Shown here: piece by piece, positions 16,884 to 24,520 of the stretch
Layout: each line of letters begins with the position of its first letter
How positions within the stretch are numbered: the first letter of the stretch is position 1
NCBI GenBank assembly: GCA_014584395.1
Contig: JACTMY010000018.1
Coordinates: forward strand, 466,342 to 530,341
Length of the DNA: 64,000 bases
Direction: 5' to 3'
DNA from: Planctomycetota bacterium
Lineage (GTDB): Bacteria; Planctomycetota; Planctomycetia; Gemmatales; HRBIN36
Translations under genes and position numbers: made by a program
The notes under the pieces: generated by a model
What the model saw: the letters and a program-made list of their open reading frames with translations, nothing else
Told to the model about the DNA's origin: nothing
The model's database searches: none

Positions 16884-16913
16884 GTCCAAGGGACAAACCG
16901 TTTGCCCAAACCA

Positions 16914-17933
16914 TCACCGCGACCGGTCCTCCAGGGCCGGTTGCTGGCTTTTCACGCCGGCTTTCGCGGCGGCGGACCAGCGCTGCTTCAACTCGCGGCC
17001 GATGCCGATGAAGCATTGATGGTTGAGGGGGAATTCCAGGTAGACGTGCAGGAAGCTGAGCGTGAACAGGGTGATGAAGCCCGCTTCGTAATTCAAAAAG
17101 TAAAGCCCGACGCTGCCGAGCCACAGGGCCGTGATGATGGCCCAGCGCTTCAGCGACACGCGGTGCCAATGAATGACCGACGTCTTCGAAAACCAGTTGA
17201 GATAGTGATAGGTGTAAGCGAAGGCGATGAAGCGCATGATGGCCCAGCCCTGCGGCGAGGCATAAACGTCGACCGACCCCCACCCGAGCAGATGGCTCAC
17301 CGCCACGTTTAGCAGCGCGAACAGGGCATACTTCGAACGCACGTCTTCATCGACGGCGCCATAGCCCAGCGTCGTGGTCAGCAGCAACCCCGTGCCGCAA
17401 CTCAGGAGCACGACAAAGGACAAAAGCCCCGGCGTGCTGCGGCTCTTGAGCGCTCCATAAAGAATGAACGCCGCGGTGAACACGTAGACGTGCACCAGCG
17501 TGGGCAGAAAGATGGCGAAGAAGATCAAATAGGCCGACTGCCGGACCAGCCCCGCGATCAGGAGCGCCGCCCCCAGAATGAACATCCACTTGGACGTCCA
17601 TTGCCGAAAGAGCACCATGGCCAGGGCGCCGATGAAGGCCAGGTACGTCAGGCTGGCGCCCCACGGGGGACCATACGTGCCCAGGCCGAAGCTGGCGCCG
17701 AACGAGACGAGAAAGAGCAAGGCTCCGACGGCGATGAGCCACAAGTAATCATGCTTGCCCGTGGTGAAAAACTGCCGCTGATGCAGCCAGGAGATTTCGG
17801 TGAGGTAATGCAGCGGCCCCAGGACGGCGTAGGCCAGGAGAAACAGTTCAAAGGGCAGGTAAAAGGCCAGACCTGCCGACAGCAGCATCAGGGCGATGTT
17901 CAGCCAATCGACAAAGCGGGTCTTGTTCGGCAT
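16914..17933 (-). CDS. Polytopic membrane protein with conserved-looking His clusters
   Basis: A 339-residue membrane protein with about eight to ten hydrophobic segments. I do not recognise a named family. Histidines cluster at membrane edges: GPLHYLTEISWLHQRQFF near residue 40-57, LVHVYVFT, YTYHYLNWFSKTSVIHWHRV around 245, and LSFLHVYLEFPLNHQCF near the C-terminus. This spacing recalls di-metal membrane oxygenases or desaturases and Brp/Blh-like carotene dioxygenases, but the diagnostic motifs of those families are not all present. It is convergent with the DUF1501 gene (31 nt between stops) and transcribed alone. Confidence 0.8.
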   Translation of the reverse strand: MPNKTRFVDWLNIALMLLSAGLAFYLPFELFLLAYAVLGPLHYLTEISWLHQRQFFTTGKHDYLWLIAVGALLFLVSFGASFGLGTYGPPWGASLTYLAFIGALAMVLFRQWTSKWMFILGAALLIAGLVRQSAYLIFFAIFLPTLVHVYVFTAAFILYGALKSRSTPGLLSFVVLLSCGTGLLLTTTLGYGAVDEDVRSKYALFALLNVAVSHLLGWGSVDVYASPQGWAIMRFIAFAYTYHYLNWFSKTSVIHWHRVSLKRWAIITALWLGSVGLYFLNYEAGFITLFTLSFLHVYLEFPLNHQCFIGIGRELKQRWSAAAKAGVKSQQPALEDRSR

Positions 17934-18120
17934 GGTCAGCGGGTCGTTCCGTGGTTGGAGGCAAGTCCCATGCAGTCCAGTTTAAGCAGCCGCCGCGCCG
18001 CTGCAAAGGGCGTTCGGTGAAGATGTCGTGAGGCGTGCCGCTTCGTGTGAGCCGCGAATTAAGTAAGTGGTTATTCATCCGCCCCCGCACGGTCGCGGCT
18101 CGGAAGAATTCAGGGTGTGC

Positions 18121-18142
18121 GCCCCGCGTTCGCGCTTGGGGC
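18121..18142. repeat. Dispersed 22-bp repeat, copy A
   Basis: The 22-bp GC-rich palindrome-like element here matches the reverse complement of 35857-35878 at 20 of 22 positions, and the match extends to 26 of 28 with flanking bases. The ends are GCCCC and GGGGC, so each copy can form a hairpin. It lies in the intergenic stretch before tRNA-Phe. Confidence 0.55.
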
Positions 18143-18204
18143 TTGTATCTTTGCGACCAAGAGCTGTTCATAGAGTGCGGATCATCCGTCGATCATGGTG
18201 AAAG

Positions 18205-18277
18205 TGGACAGGGCCGGGGTTGAACCGGCGACCTAAGGATTTTCAGTCCTTCGCTCTACCAACTGAGCTACCTGTCC
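18205..18277 (-). tRNA. tRNA-Phe (GAA)
   Basis: A 73-nt cloverleaf on the minus strand. Acceptor stem GGACAGG/CCTGTCC is perfect, the D arm is GCTC-loop-GAGC, the anticodon loop is CTGAAAA (anticodon GAA), and the T arm is GCCGG-TTCAACC-CCGGC. Discriminator A73 is present; CCA is not encoded. No integrase or attachment-site duplication is seen beside it. Confidence 0.97.
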
Positions 18278-18598
18278 AAGTTGCGTTAGCTGCCATTCTA
18301 GATGCTGCGGCATGGTTGTCCAGAGAAGCTGGCGCGGATGGCCTTCCTAGATTGTTCATTCGCACCCAGGCCATGAACCCGCTGCCGTCGGTTCAACCCA
18401 ATTTTCAGTTTTTTCCTTGACTCGCCCGGTCTGTCTGGCGAAAAATGGGCCTCAGAACGGTGCGGCAGCCACGGGAGGTTGTTTGCACGCATCGACATCT
18501 GATGACCCATGAGGTCAATTCCTAATCTCAGATGGACCGGGTGCGTCCAAAGCAGGTTCGGTTTCATATCCTAACGGCTGACGGAATCGTGTTAACCG

Positions 18599-18619
18599 CT
18601 TCGGACTTGGGGTCCGAAG
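18599..18619 (+). other. Hairpin in the redoxin leader
   Basis: Perfect 8-bp stem CTTCGGAC/GTCCGAAG with a 5-nt loop, ending 37 nt before the redoxin ATG. No U-tract follows, so it may protect the mRNA 5' end or bind a regulator. The remaining intergenic DNA from 18278 to 18598 shows no gene. Confidence 0.45.
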
Positions 18620-18656
18620 TTCCAGTAGGTCGATCGTTTCGAAGAGGAGACTTCTA

Positions 18657-19268
18657 ATGATGCGTCGTTTTGCATTGGTAGCGGCAATGGTGGTGAGTTT
18701 GGGCCTGACGGCTGGCGCGGATGACGTCAAGACCGCAGCAGGTCTTAAGATCGGCGATCCCTGTCCGAATTTCATGAACCTCGAATGCGCTTGCGGCAAG
18801 ATCATTTCCTTGGATGATTTCAAGCAAGACGTGCTGGTCATTGCCATTTCCTGCAACCATTGCCCGGCCGTGGTGGCTTACGAAGATCGCATGATCGAAT
18901 TCGCCAAGAAACACGGCGGCGAAAATGGCAAAGTGGGCTTTGTGGCCATCAGCGTCAACAACATCGAAGCTGACAAGCTGCCCAAGATGAAGGAACGGGC
19001 CAAGGAAAAGGGCTTCAACTTCTACTATGCCCACGACCCCAGCCAGAAGATCGCTCGCGAACTCGGCGCCAAGGTGACGCCGCACTTCTTCGTCTTCAAC
19101 AAGGAACGCAAGCTCGTCTACATGGGCGCCATGGATGACAACATGGACGCCAGCAAGGCCACCCGCAACTACGTTGAAGAAGCCTGCATCGCTTGCATCA
19201 ACGGCACCATGCCGAAGATCAGCACGACCCAGGCCAAGGGCTGTGGCATCAAGTGGGACAAGAAGTAA
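18657..19268 (+). CDS. Secreted thioredoxin-fold (redoxin) protein
   Basis: A 203-residue exported redoxin of the AhpC/TSA-TlpA type. A signal peptide ends near SLGLTAGA (residue 21). The domain begins GLKIGDPCPNFMNLECACG and carries the active-site motif CNHCP at residues 66-70, followed by the typical VVAYEDRMIEFAKKH and the cis-Pro region VTPHFFVFNKERKLVYMG. The CxxC dithiol predicts thiol oxidoreductase activity in the periplasm. Six further Cys (36, 44, 46 and near the C-terminus) are unusual. The ribosome-binding site is GAGGAG, 8 nt upstream. A strong terminator follows, so it is monocistronic. Confidence 0.88.
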   Translation: MMRRFALVAAMVVSLGLTAGADDVKTAAGLKIGDPCPNFMNLECACGKIISLDDFKQDVLVIAISCNHCPAVVAYEDRMIEFAKKHGGENGKVGFVAISVNNIEADKLPKMKERAKEKGFNFYYAHDPSQKIARELGAKVTPHFFVFNKERKLVYMGAMDDNMDASKATRNYVEEACIACINGTMPKISTTQAKGCGIKWDKK

Positions 19269-19294
19269 ACGAGCTGCTCTCTGATTCAACTCTC

Positions 19295-19330
19295 AGGCCG
19301 AGGGATCAACCCTCGGCCTTTGCTTTTTGC
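19295..19330 (+). terminator. Rho-independent terminator after the redoxin gene
   Basis: Perfect 10-bp stem AGGCCGAGGG/CCCTCGGCCT with a 5-nt loop (19295-19319), followed by a T-rich tail TTTGCTTTTT. It lies 26 nt after the stop codon. Confidence 0.9.
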
Positions 19331-19391
19331 TTCTTCTCTTCAAGTCTAACCTGGCCGTCCTTGCGGTTGCGTCCAACCGCTGCGGCCTGAA

Positions 19392-20843
19392 TCAAATTTC
19401 TATCTTCACCGCTTCCCGAGACGGCGGGTTCCAACCGCGCAGCAGCGGTTCGACGATCTCCTGCAAGAATTCGTCGACTTGCTGGGGCGACCGTCCCACG
19501 AACTGGCTGGCATCGGCCAAGTTGGACCAGGGCATGCCCGCGAATGCGGCGTCTAGCTCCAATCGTTGGAGAAGGTCATTGGCTCCTCCCGCTTTGACCC
19601 GCTCCATGGCGGCGAGGCTGTGCCGCCGAATGCATTCGTGAAGCTGCTGGCGATCGCCTCCCCTGCGGACGGCTTCCATCAAGATGTTTTCCGTGGCCAT
19701 AAAGGGCAGTTCGCGGGCCGCGTTGGCGGCGATCATGTCCGGGTGCACTTCCATCCCCTCGGCCACGTTCTGATAAAGACGCAGCAGGGCGTCCGCGGCC
19801 AGAAACGCTTGCGGCAACACGAGCCGGCGGTTGACGCTATCGTCCAGGGTGCGTTCGAACCATTGCACGGCGGCGGTCTGCTCGGCGTTGCCGACGAGAT
19901 TCATGATGAAGCGGGCCAAACCGCAGAGCCGCTCGGAGCGCATGGGATTGCGCTTATAGGCCATGGCCGAGGAGCCGACCTGTTCTTTCTCGAAAGGCTC
20001 CTCGATCTCGTGATGATGTTGCAAGAGGCGCAGGTCGTTGCCGAATTTGTGAGCGGATTGGGCCAGCCCCGAGAGCGCGTGCAGTATCTGAGCGTCGACC
20101 TTGCGAGAATAGGTTTGCCCAGTGACTGCGTGGAGGAGGGTCCAGCCCATTTTTTCGCCAACCCGCCGATCCAACTGCCGAACTTTCTCATGATCGCCGC
20201 GGAACAGGGCCAGGAAGCTGGCCTGAGTGCCCGTGGTCCCCTTGACGCCACGGAAGCGCAGCGTGCCAAGCCGATGATCGATTTCCTCGACGTCGAGGAC
20301 CAGGTCATGCATCCATAGACAAGCCCGCTTGCCCACCGTGACCAGTTGGGCGGGTTGAAAATGGGTGTAGCCCAAGGTCGGCAAGCCGCGCCAACGGCGC
20401 GCGAAATCGGCCAGGGCCGCGATCACGGCCAGGGTTTGCCCGCGCAGAAGCTGCAGCCCTTCCCGCATGAGAATCAGGTCGGCGTTGTCCGTGACGAAGC
20501 AGCTTGTGGCTCCCAGATGCATGATGTCGCGTGCTTCGGGGCACACATCGCCGAAGGCATGGAGATGCGCCATGACGTCATGCCGGAAGCGCTTCTCGTA
20601 AGCCGCCGCGGCGGCCCAATCGACGTTGTCCACCTGGGCTCGCATGGCGGCGATTTGCTCGGGAGTGATGCGCGGACTGACGCCATCTTCTTGAGTCAGT
20701 CCGAGTTCCATTTGGGCCTCGGCCAAAGCCACCCAAAGCCGGCGCCACAGCCCGATGCGTCGCTGCGGACTCCACAAAGCCAGCATGCGCGGGCCGGCAT
20801 AGCGTTCGGCCAAGGGATGAGACCATTGATGAGCGTCAGACAT
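19392..20843 (-). CDS. purB: Adenylosuccinate lyase, animal-type
   Basis: A 483-residue adenylosuccinate lyase, which acts twice in purine synthesis (SAICAR and adenylosuccinate cleavage). The start at 20843 follows a ribosome-binding site; a longer frame adds only 12 residues. The lyase signature is GSSAMAYKRNPMRSE. The blocks FRGVKGTTGTQASFLALF, GQTYSRKVDAQILHAL, VQWFERTLDDSVNRR and ARELPFMATENILMEAV follow the human ADSL sequence much more closely than the E. coli or Bacillus PurB. The Pro in the usual GSSxMPxK motif is Ala here. It is a single gene, convergent with the redoxin unit. Confidence 0.95.
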   Translation of the reverse strand: MSDAHQWSHPLAERYAGPRMLALWSPQRRIGLWRRLWVALAEAQMELGLTQEDGVSPRITPEQIAAMRAQVDNVDWAAAAAYEKRFRHDVMAHLHAFGDVCPEARDIMHLGATSCFVTDNADLILMREGLQLLRGQTLAVIAALADFARRWRGLPTLGYTHFQPAQLVTVGKRACLWMHDLVLDVEEIDHRLGTLRFRGVKGTTGTQASFLALFRGDHEKVRQLDRRVGEKMGWTLLHAVTGQTYSRKVDAQILHALSGLAQSAHKFGNDLRLLQHHHEIEEPFEKEQVGSSAMAYKRNPMRSERLCGLARFIMNLVGNAEQTAAVQWFERTLDDSVNRRLVLPQAFLAADALLRLYQNVAEGMEVHPDMIAANAARELPFMATENILMEAVRRGGDRQQLHECIRRHSLAAMERVKAGGANDLLQRLELDAAFAGMPWSNLADASQFVGRSPQQVDEFLQEIVEPLLRGWNPPSREAVKIEI

Positions 20844-21144
20844 GGAACATTTCCTTGCCAACTGGGGACGATTCCCCATTCAAGTCATTCGATCATGGGA
20901 AGCGCGGGACCGCCATGGTCATTATCGGGTTTGTCCGGCCGTTGTCCGCTCTTCTCTCGGCACAATCGGCAGCTTCGTGAGGAACGGCGGGTTCGACGTC
21001 CCAAGACCGCGATTCAGGAGAAATGCGCCAGAAAAGGATCACTTTCATGCCGTGAACTGGACGAAATCCAGCCATGTGAGCGAAACCCCCTCACTAGGAT
21101 GCCGGGTCAGCGTACGACCTGTAACTGCTGGAGGAAAAACGACG
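20844..21144. other. Intergenic region between purB and the Tyr-rich gene
   Basis: 301 bp between divergently transcribed genes. It must hold both promoters, but I see no convincing -35/-10 pair; only a small TGGGGA/TCCCCA inverted repeat near 20862. No coding frame or RNA gene is supported. Confidence 0.5.
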
Positions 21145-21438
21145 ATGCTGAAAAAGTTGCCCCTGTTGCTCGGCGGGTTAATGAGCCTGGTGCTGGGATT
21201 CGCCTTTGCGGCCCCCGCGCAAGCTCAGGACCCCAATCGGTTCTACCATTACCCGTATCATTACTACCCCCATAGCTACTATCCGAACTACGTCATTTGG
21301 CCGGACCATCGCCGTCCGTTCCAGATGCCGCCGGCCTACATGGCTTATCCGCCATACCGCGAACCCTATTGGCGCTACGATCTGTTCGAATCGAAGCGCT
21401 ATTATCGCGGCAACCATTTCTTCCTCGATCAGTTCTAA
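21145..21438 (+). CDS. Small secreted Tyr/Pro/His-rich protein
   Basis: A 97-residue protein with a clean signal peptide (MLKKLPLLLGGLMSLVLGFAFA, then APAQAQD). The mature part is only about 70 residues and is extremely rich in Tyr, Pro, His and Arg (FYHYPYHYYPHSYYPNYVIW). The ribosome-binding site GGAGGA is 8 nt before the ATG. No catalytic domain is visible; the composition suggests a structural or surface role, possibly through Tyr cross-linking. Such small Tyr-rich exported proteins are common in planctomycetes, but none has a settled role that I know. Confidence 0.75.
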   Translation: MLKKLPLLLGGLMSLVLGFAFAAPAQAQDPNRFYHYPYHYYPHSYYPNYVIWPDHRRPFQMPPAYMAYPPYREPYWRYDLFESKRYYRGNHFFLDQF

Positions 21439-21517
21439 ACGAACGCTCCCTGATCAAGGCGTTGCTCCCGCAGCGAGATGGTCGCAGCCGATCGGATGCA
21501 CGAACGAAGGTTCCATA

Positions 21518-21551
21518 CAACAACCCACGGTGGCATGACCGTGGGTTGTTG
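21518..21551 (+). terminator. Strong hairpin after the Tyr-rich gene
   Basis: Perfect 13-bp stem CAACAACCCACGG/CCGTGGGTTGTTG with an 8-nt loop, 80 nt after the stop. The run after it (CGTTTGG) is poor in T, so termination would be weak or need Rho; the hairpin could also be read as a leader element of the next gene, whose start is 21 nt downstream. Confidence 0.6.
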
Positions 21552-21571
21552 CGTTTGGAAAGCGGCTCGAC

Positions 21572-22066
21572 ATGACCGGATGGTTTGCTCATTCGCCTCG
21601 GCACTTCGTCAAGAAGATCGTATCGGGCGGACAAACCGGTGCTGACCGCGCTGCCCTCGATGCGGCCCGGCAATTGCAGATTCCCATTGGGGGTTGGCTG
21701 CCCCATGGCCGTTGGACGGAAGACGGGCCGCTCGATGCAACCTATCCGCTGCAGGAAACCCGCAGCGCGGATCCTCGGGTGCGCACTGAACGCAACGTCC
21801 GCCGCTCCGACGCCACTTTGATCTTTGCTCACGGTCCTCTGCGGGGAGGGACGGCCCTGACGCGCCGCTTGGCGCGGACCATGGGCAAACCTTGCTTGAC
21901 GATCAACTTGCAGCGCTGGTCGGCCACAAAGGCGCGAGCCAAGATCATCGGCTGGCTGCACCTCCATCAGCCGGCCACGCTCAATGTCGCGGGTCCGCGC
22001 GCCTCGCGCGATCCACTCATCTACAAAGCGGTCTTACAAGTGCTTTTGCACGTCTTTGCCAAGTAA
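21572..22066 (+). CDS. Putative molybdenum-cofactor carrier (SLOG fold)
   Basis: A 164-residue protein starting MTGWFAHSPRHFVKKIVSGGQTGADRAALDAA. The nucleotide-binding block IVSGGQTGADRAALDAAR, the segment GGWLPHGRWTEDG and the later DATLIFAHGPLRGGTALT match the 'putative molybdenum carrier' family (PF12694, SLOG superfamily), related to molybdenum cofactor carriers of algae. Binding of molybdenum cofactor or a nucleotide is expected from the fold; activity here is not shown. modABC lies 2.5 kb downstream on the same strand. There is no good ribosome-binding site beyond AAAGCGG. Confidence 0.75.
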   Translation: MTGWFAHSPRHFVKKIVSGGQTGADRAALDAARQLQIPIGGWLPHGRWTEDGPLDATYPLQETRSADPRVRTERNVRRSDATLIFAHGPLRGGTALTRRLARTMGKPCLTINLQRWSATKARAKIIGWLHLHQPATLNVAGPRASRDPLIYKAVLQVLLHVFAK

Positions 22067-22284
22067 CGTTCGGATCGGCCGTTTTCTGTGGGGCTGCGTG
22101 CTTGGCATCAGACCGTTGACGATATCCCATCGACCATTCGTCCCTCGCAGATCAAGAATGGGATGCTTGACAAAAAATTTGTGCCCCCTCGGTTATGCTT
22201 CACCTCTGCCATCGGTCTAGGAGACATGTCGCGAAGGCAGCGGGCCTTCAACCACATGAGAACTCAACTGATTGGAGATGATCG

Positions 22285-22770
22285 ATGGTCAAGGTTCAAC
22301 GTCTGTTCATGGTGATGGGCATGTCGGCTTTGTTGTTCTCCAGCCAGGTGCTGGCTTCCAAGGATCGGGAGAAAAACATCGTCGAAACCGCCATCTCGGC
22401 CAAGAATTTCAACACGCTCGTGACCGCGGTGAAGACGGCGGAGTTGGTGGAAACCCTCTCGGGGCCTGGCCCGTTCACCGTGTTCGCTCCGACCGATGAA
22501 GCATTCGACAAACTGGGCAAGGAAACCATCCAGGCCGTACTCAAAGACAAGACGAAACTGACGGCGATCCTCAAGCATCATGTTGTCTCCGGCAAGGTGA
22601 CCTCGAGCCAGGTCGTGAAACTGGATGCCGCCCAAACTTTGAACGGCAAAGTCGATATTCGGACCAATGGCGGCAACGTCATGGTCGGCAAGGCCAAGGT
22701 CATCAAAGCGGACATCATGTGCAGCAATGGCGTCATTCACGTGATCGACACGGTCCTCTTGCCCGACTAG
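22285..22770 (+). CDS. Secreted fasciclin (FAS1) domain protein
   Basis: A 161-residue exported protein: a signal peptide (to about residue 24, SSQVLA) followed by one complete FAS1 domain. The two conserved regions are visible: GPFTVFAPTDEAFDKL (H1) and NGVIHVIDTVLLP (H2). FAS1 domains mediate adhesion to surfaces or matrix; a single-domain protein of this size is typical in bacteria. The ATG follows a GGAGATGA site. A terminator ends the unit. Confidence 0.95.
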   Translation: MVKVQRLFMVMGMSALLFSSQVLASKDREKNIVETAISAKNFNTLVTAVKTAELVETLSGPGPFTVFAPTDEAFDKLGKETIQAVLKDKTKLTAILKHHVVSGKVTSSQVVKLDAAQTLNGKVDIRTNGGNVMVGKAKVIKADIMCSNGVIHVIDTVLLPD

Positions 22771-22793
22771 GCCTTTTACCTTAATCCACGCAA

Positions 22794-22828
22794 CAGATGA
22801 TGAGATTTATCTCATCATCTGCTTTTTT
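22794..22828 (+). terminator. Rho-independent terminator after the fasciclin gene
   Basis: Perfect 13-bp stem CAGATGATGAGAT/ATCTCATCATCTG with a minimal loop (22794-22821), then six T. It lies 24 nt after the stop codon. Confidence 0.93.
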
Positions 22829-22882
22829 CTGCGAAATAGGGAAACCTGTTGGCGAATATAGGGTATAAGGCAAGTATGAAAG

Positions 22883-22941
22883 ACTGGTCCCAGCTTTAAT
22901 GAAATCTAGCCGACTTTAATGTCGGTTTAATGCGGACCAGT
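22883..22941 (+). promoter_or_regulatory. Nested inverted-repeat element with three TTTAATG copies
   Basis: Outer arms ACTGGTCC (22883-22890) and GGACCAGT (22934-22941) are perfect inverted repeats. Inside lie TTTAATG at 22895, 22915 and 22926, and an inner hairpin CCGAC/GTCGG (22910-22925) whose loop is the middle copy. As RNA it would fold into a closed multi-arm structure; as DNA it looks like a multi-site operator. It precedes the EF-hand gene by about 100 nt. Confidence 0.5.
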
Positions 22942-23042
22942 TATATTTGGCTATAGATCAGAGACGGAACTCCTGCCTGAATTGCCCCCTGCGACACGCT
23001 CAATCGATTGATCCATTCGTCTGATGTTCGAGGAGTGTTGAA

Positions 23043-24302
23043 ATGAAACGGCTCGGTTGGCTGATGATTCTGACAGGCATGACGCTCATTCAAACGGGTT
23101 GCCAGAAAGGTTCCGCGGAACCGGTCGTGCTGCAGAACACTCGACCCTACACTCCTCGCTCGACGCTGGCGCCGCAATCGATGGTGCCGTTGAGCAGCGG
23201 CTTGGCGATGCATCCTGCTGCGGCGGCTCCCGACGTGAAATCCCCGACCATGGAAAAGCCGCCTCCCAGCTCAACCGTGAAGCCGGAAACCAGCAGCAAA
23301 CCTTCGAACACGGAAGCCCCCAAGCGCGAACGCACCGAAGCGCCTGCTCCTGCGAAAAAGGGTTCTGACTTGGCCATTTACGACGGGCCAGATGAAGTGG
23401 TGCCCGCGCCCACCGTCGGCGAAGGCGGCTTCAGCGGAACCCGCTTTGGTTCGACGAGCAAGCTGCAGTTCAAAAAGCCAAATCTGCCGAGCAACCTGCC
23501 CTCATGGTTCGCCGAATGGGATGCCGACGGGGATGGGATGGTCATGTTGCACGAATGCCCGAAGGATAAACGCGACGAATTCCGCAAGTATGACATCGAT
23601 GGCGACGGCATTATTACCATCGAAGAAGCGGAACGCACGCTCCCCAGACAACCCAAGGTCGAGGCCAGCACGACGAGCACGACGATGTCGGCCACGCCGA
23701 GCGCGCCAACCGCCACGCCGACGGCTCCATCCAACATCACGTGGTCGCCGGACATTGACGATGAAACGAAACGATCCGCCGAACGCACGATGGATCGGTT
23801 CGCCAAGAAGACGCCCGGCAAATTAGCCCAAGATGAATTGCCCTTCTTCCTGCCCAAGGATCGCTTCGCCGAATTTGACACCAACAAGGACACGGTCCTC
23901 GACCACAACGAATTGGCTCATTTCCTGAAAGGGTTGCGCGGCAATCGAGGCGGCGGCCGCGGCGACGGCGGTCGCGGCGACTTCCGTGGCGGCGGCGATG
24001 GCGGCAACTTTGGCGGCGGTCGCGGCGATTTCCGCAGCGGCGGCAACAATAACTTCGGCGGCGGTCAAGGGGGGCCAGGCGGTGGACGCGGCGACTTCCG
24101 CGGCGGCAATGCCGATGAAATGAACAAACGCATGTTTGAACGCCTCAACAAGAAGGGCGATGGCAAGATGACGCGCGATGAATGGCCGACGTTCTGGCCC
24201 AAGGAACGCTTCGATGAATACGACACCAACAAGGACGGCGTCGTGAGCCTCGAGGAGTTTAAAGCGGGCATGACCAGCCGCTTCCAAAGAGGCGGTCGCT
24301 AA
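23043..24302 (+). CDS. EF-hand lipoprotein with Gly-rich RGDF repeats
   Basis: A 419-residue probable lipoprotein. Residues 1-20 form a leader ending IQTGC (the Gln at -3 is unusual for a lipobox). A Pro/Ser/Thr-rich stalk follows to about residue 140. Five EF-hand loops are visible: DADGDGMVMLHE, DIDGDGIITIEE, DTNKDTVLDHNE, NKKGDGKMTRDE and DTNKDGVVSLEE. Between the third and fourth lies a Gly-rich tract of about 55 residues with RGDF repeated three times. Calcium binding at the cell surface is expected. It ends in a good terminator and stands alone. Confidence 0.9.
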   Translation: MKRLGWLMILTGMTLIQTGCQKGSAEPVVLQNTRPYTPRSTLAPQSMVPLSSGLAMHPAAAAPDVKSPTMEKPPPSSTVKPETSSKPSNTEAPKRERTEAPAPAKKGSDLAIYDGPDEVVPAPTVGEGGFSGTRFGSTSKLQFKKPNLPSNLPSWFAEWDADGDGMVMLHECPKDKRDEFRKYDIDGDGIITIEEAERTLPRQPKVEASTTSTTMSATPSAPTATPTAPSNITWSPDIDDETKRSAERTMDRFAKKTPGKLAQDELPFFLPKDRFAEFDTNKDTVLDHNELAHFLKGLRGNRGGGRGDGGRGDFRGGGDGGNFGGGRGDFRSGGNNNFGGGQGGPGGGRGDFRGGNADEMNKRMFERLNKKGDGKMTRDEWPTFWPKERFDEYDTNKDGVVSLEEFKAGMTSRFQRGGR

Positions 24303-24333
24303 TGACAGACCTGCTTGATCAAACTATCCCAAC

Positions 24334-24359
24334 ACGCGGAGCCAACCTCCGCGTTTTTT
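24334..24359 (+). terminator. Rho-independent terminator after the EF-hand gene
   Basis: 8-bp stem ACGCGGAG/CTCCGCGT with a 5-nt loop (24334-24354) and a run of six T. It is 32 nt after the stop codon. Confidence 0.9.
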
Positions 24360-24409
24360 CTTGCCTTGTGCCGATGCGCCGCAACACGGATTAAAACGAA
24401 ATTTGCACC

Positions 24410-24439
24410 TTGTCCGGCTCTTTTCCAAGCCGCTACAAT
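24410..24439 (+). promoter_or_regulatory. Candidate promoter of modABC
   Basis: TTGTCC (24410-24415) and TACAAT (24434-24439), separated by 18 bp. The -10 is one base off consensus. It would start transcription about 75 nt before modA. No molybdate-regulator palindrome is obvious. Confidence 0.5.
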
Positions 24440-24520
24440 CGACATCTGGACGCTTTCACCCCTTTGCAGTCCGCCGTGCACATGTCAAGCATCGGCCTGG
24501 CTTGACGGGTTAGCCTTTCC

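Noticed and set aside
18205..18400. Possible integration site at tRNA-Phe
   Set aside because: No integrase, no duplicated tRNA 3' end and no change of gene type next to it.
22167..22199. TTGACA with a TATGCT downstream as a promoter for the fasciclin gene
   Set aside because: The spacer is 21 bp, too long for a standard sigma-70 promoter.
24360..24520. A molybdenum-cofactor riboswitch before modA
   Set aside because: The 161-nt gap shows no conserved multi-stem fold that I could recognise, only a promoter candidate.
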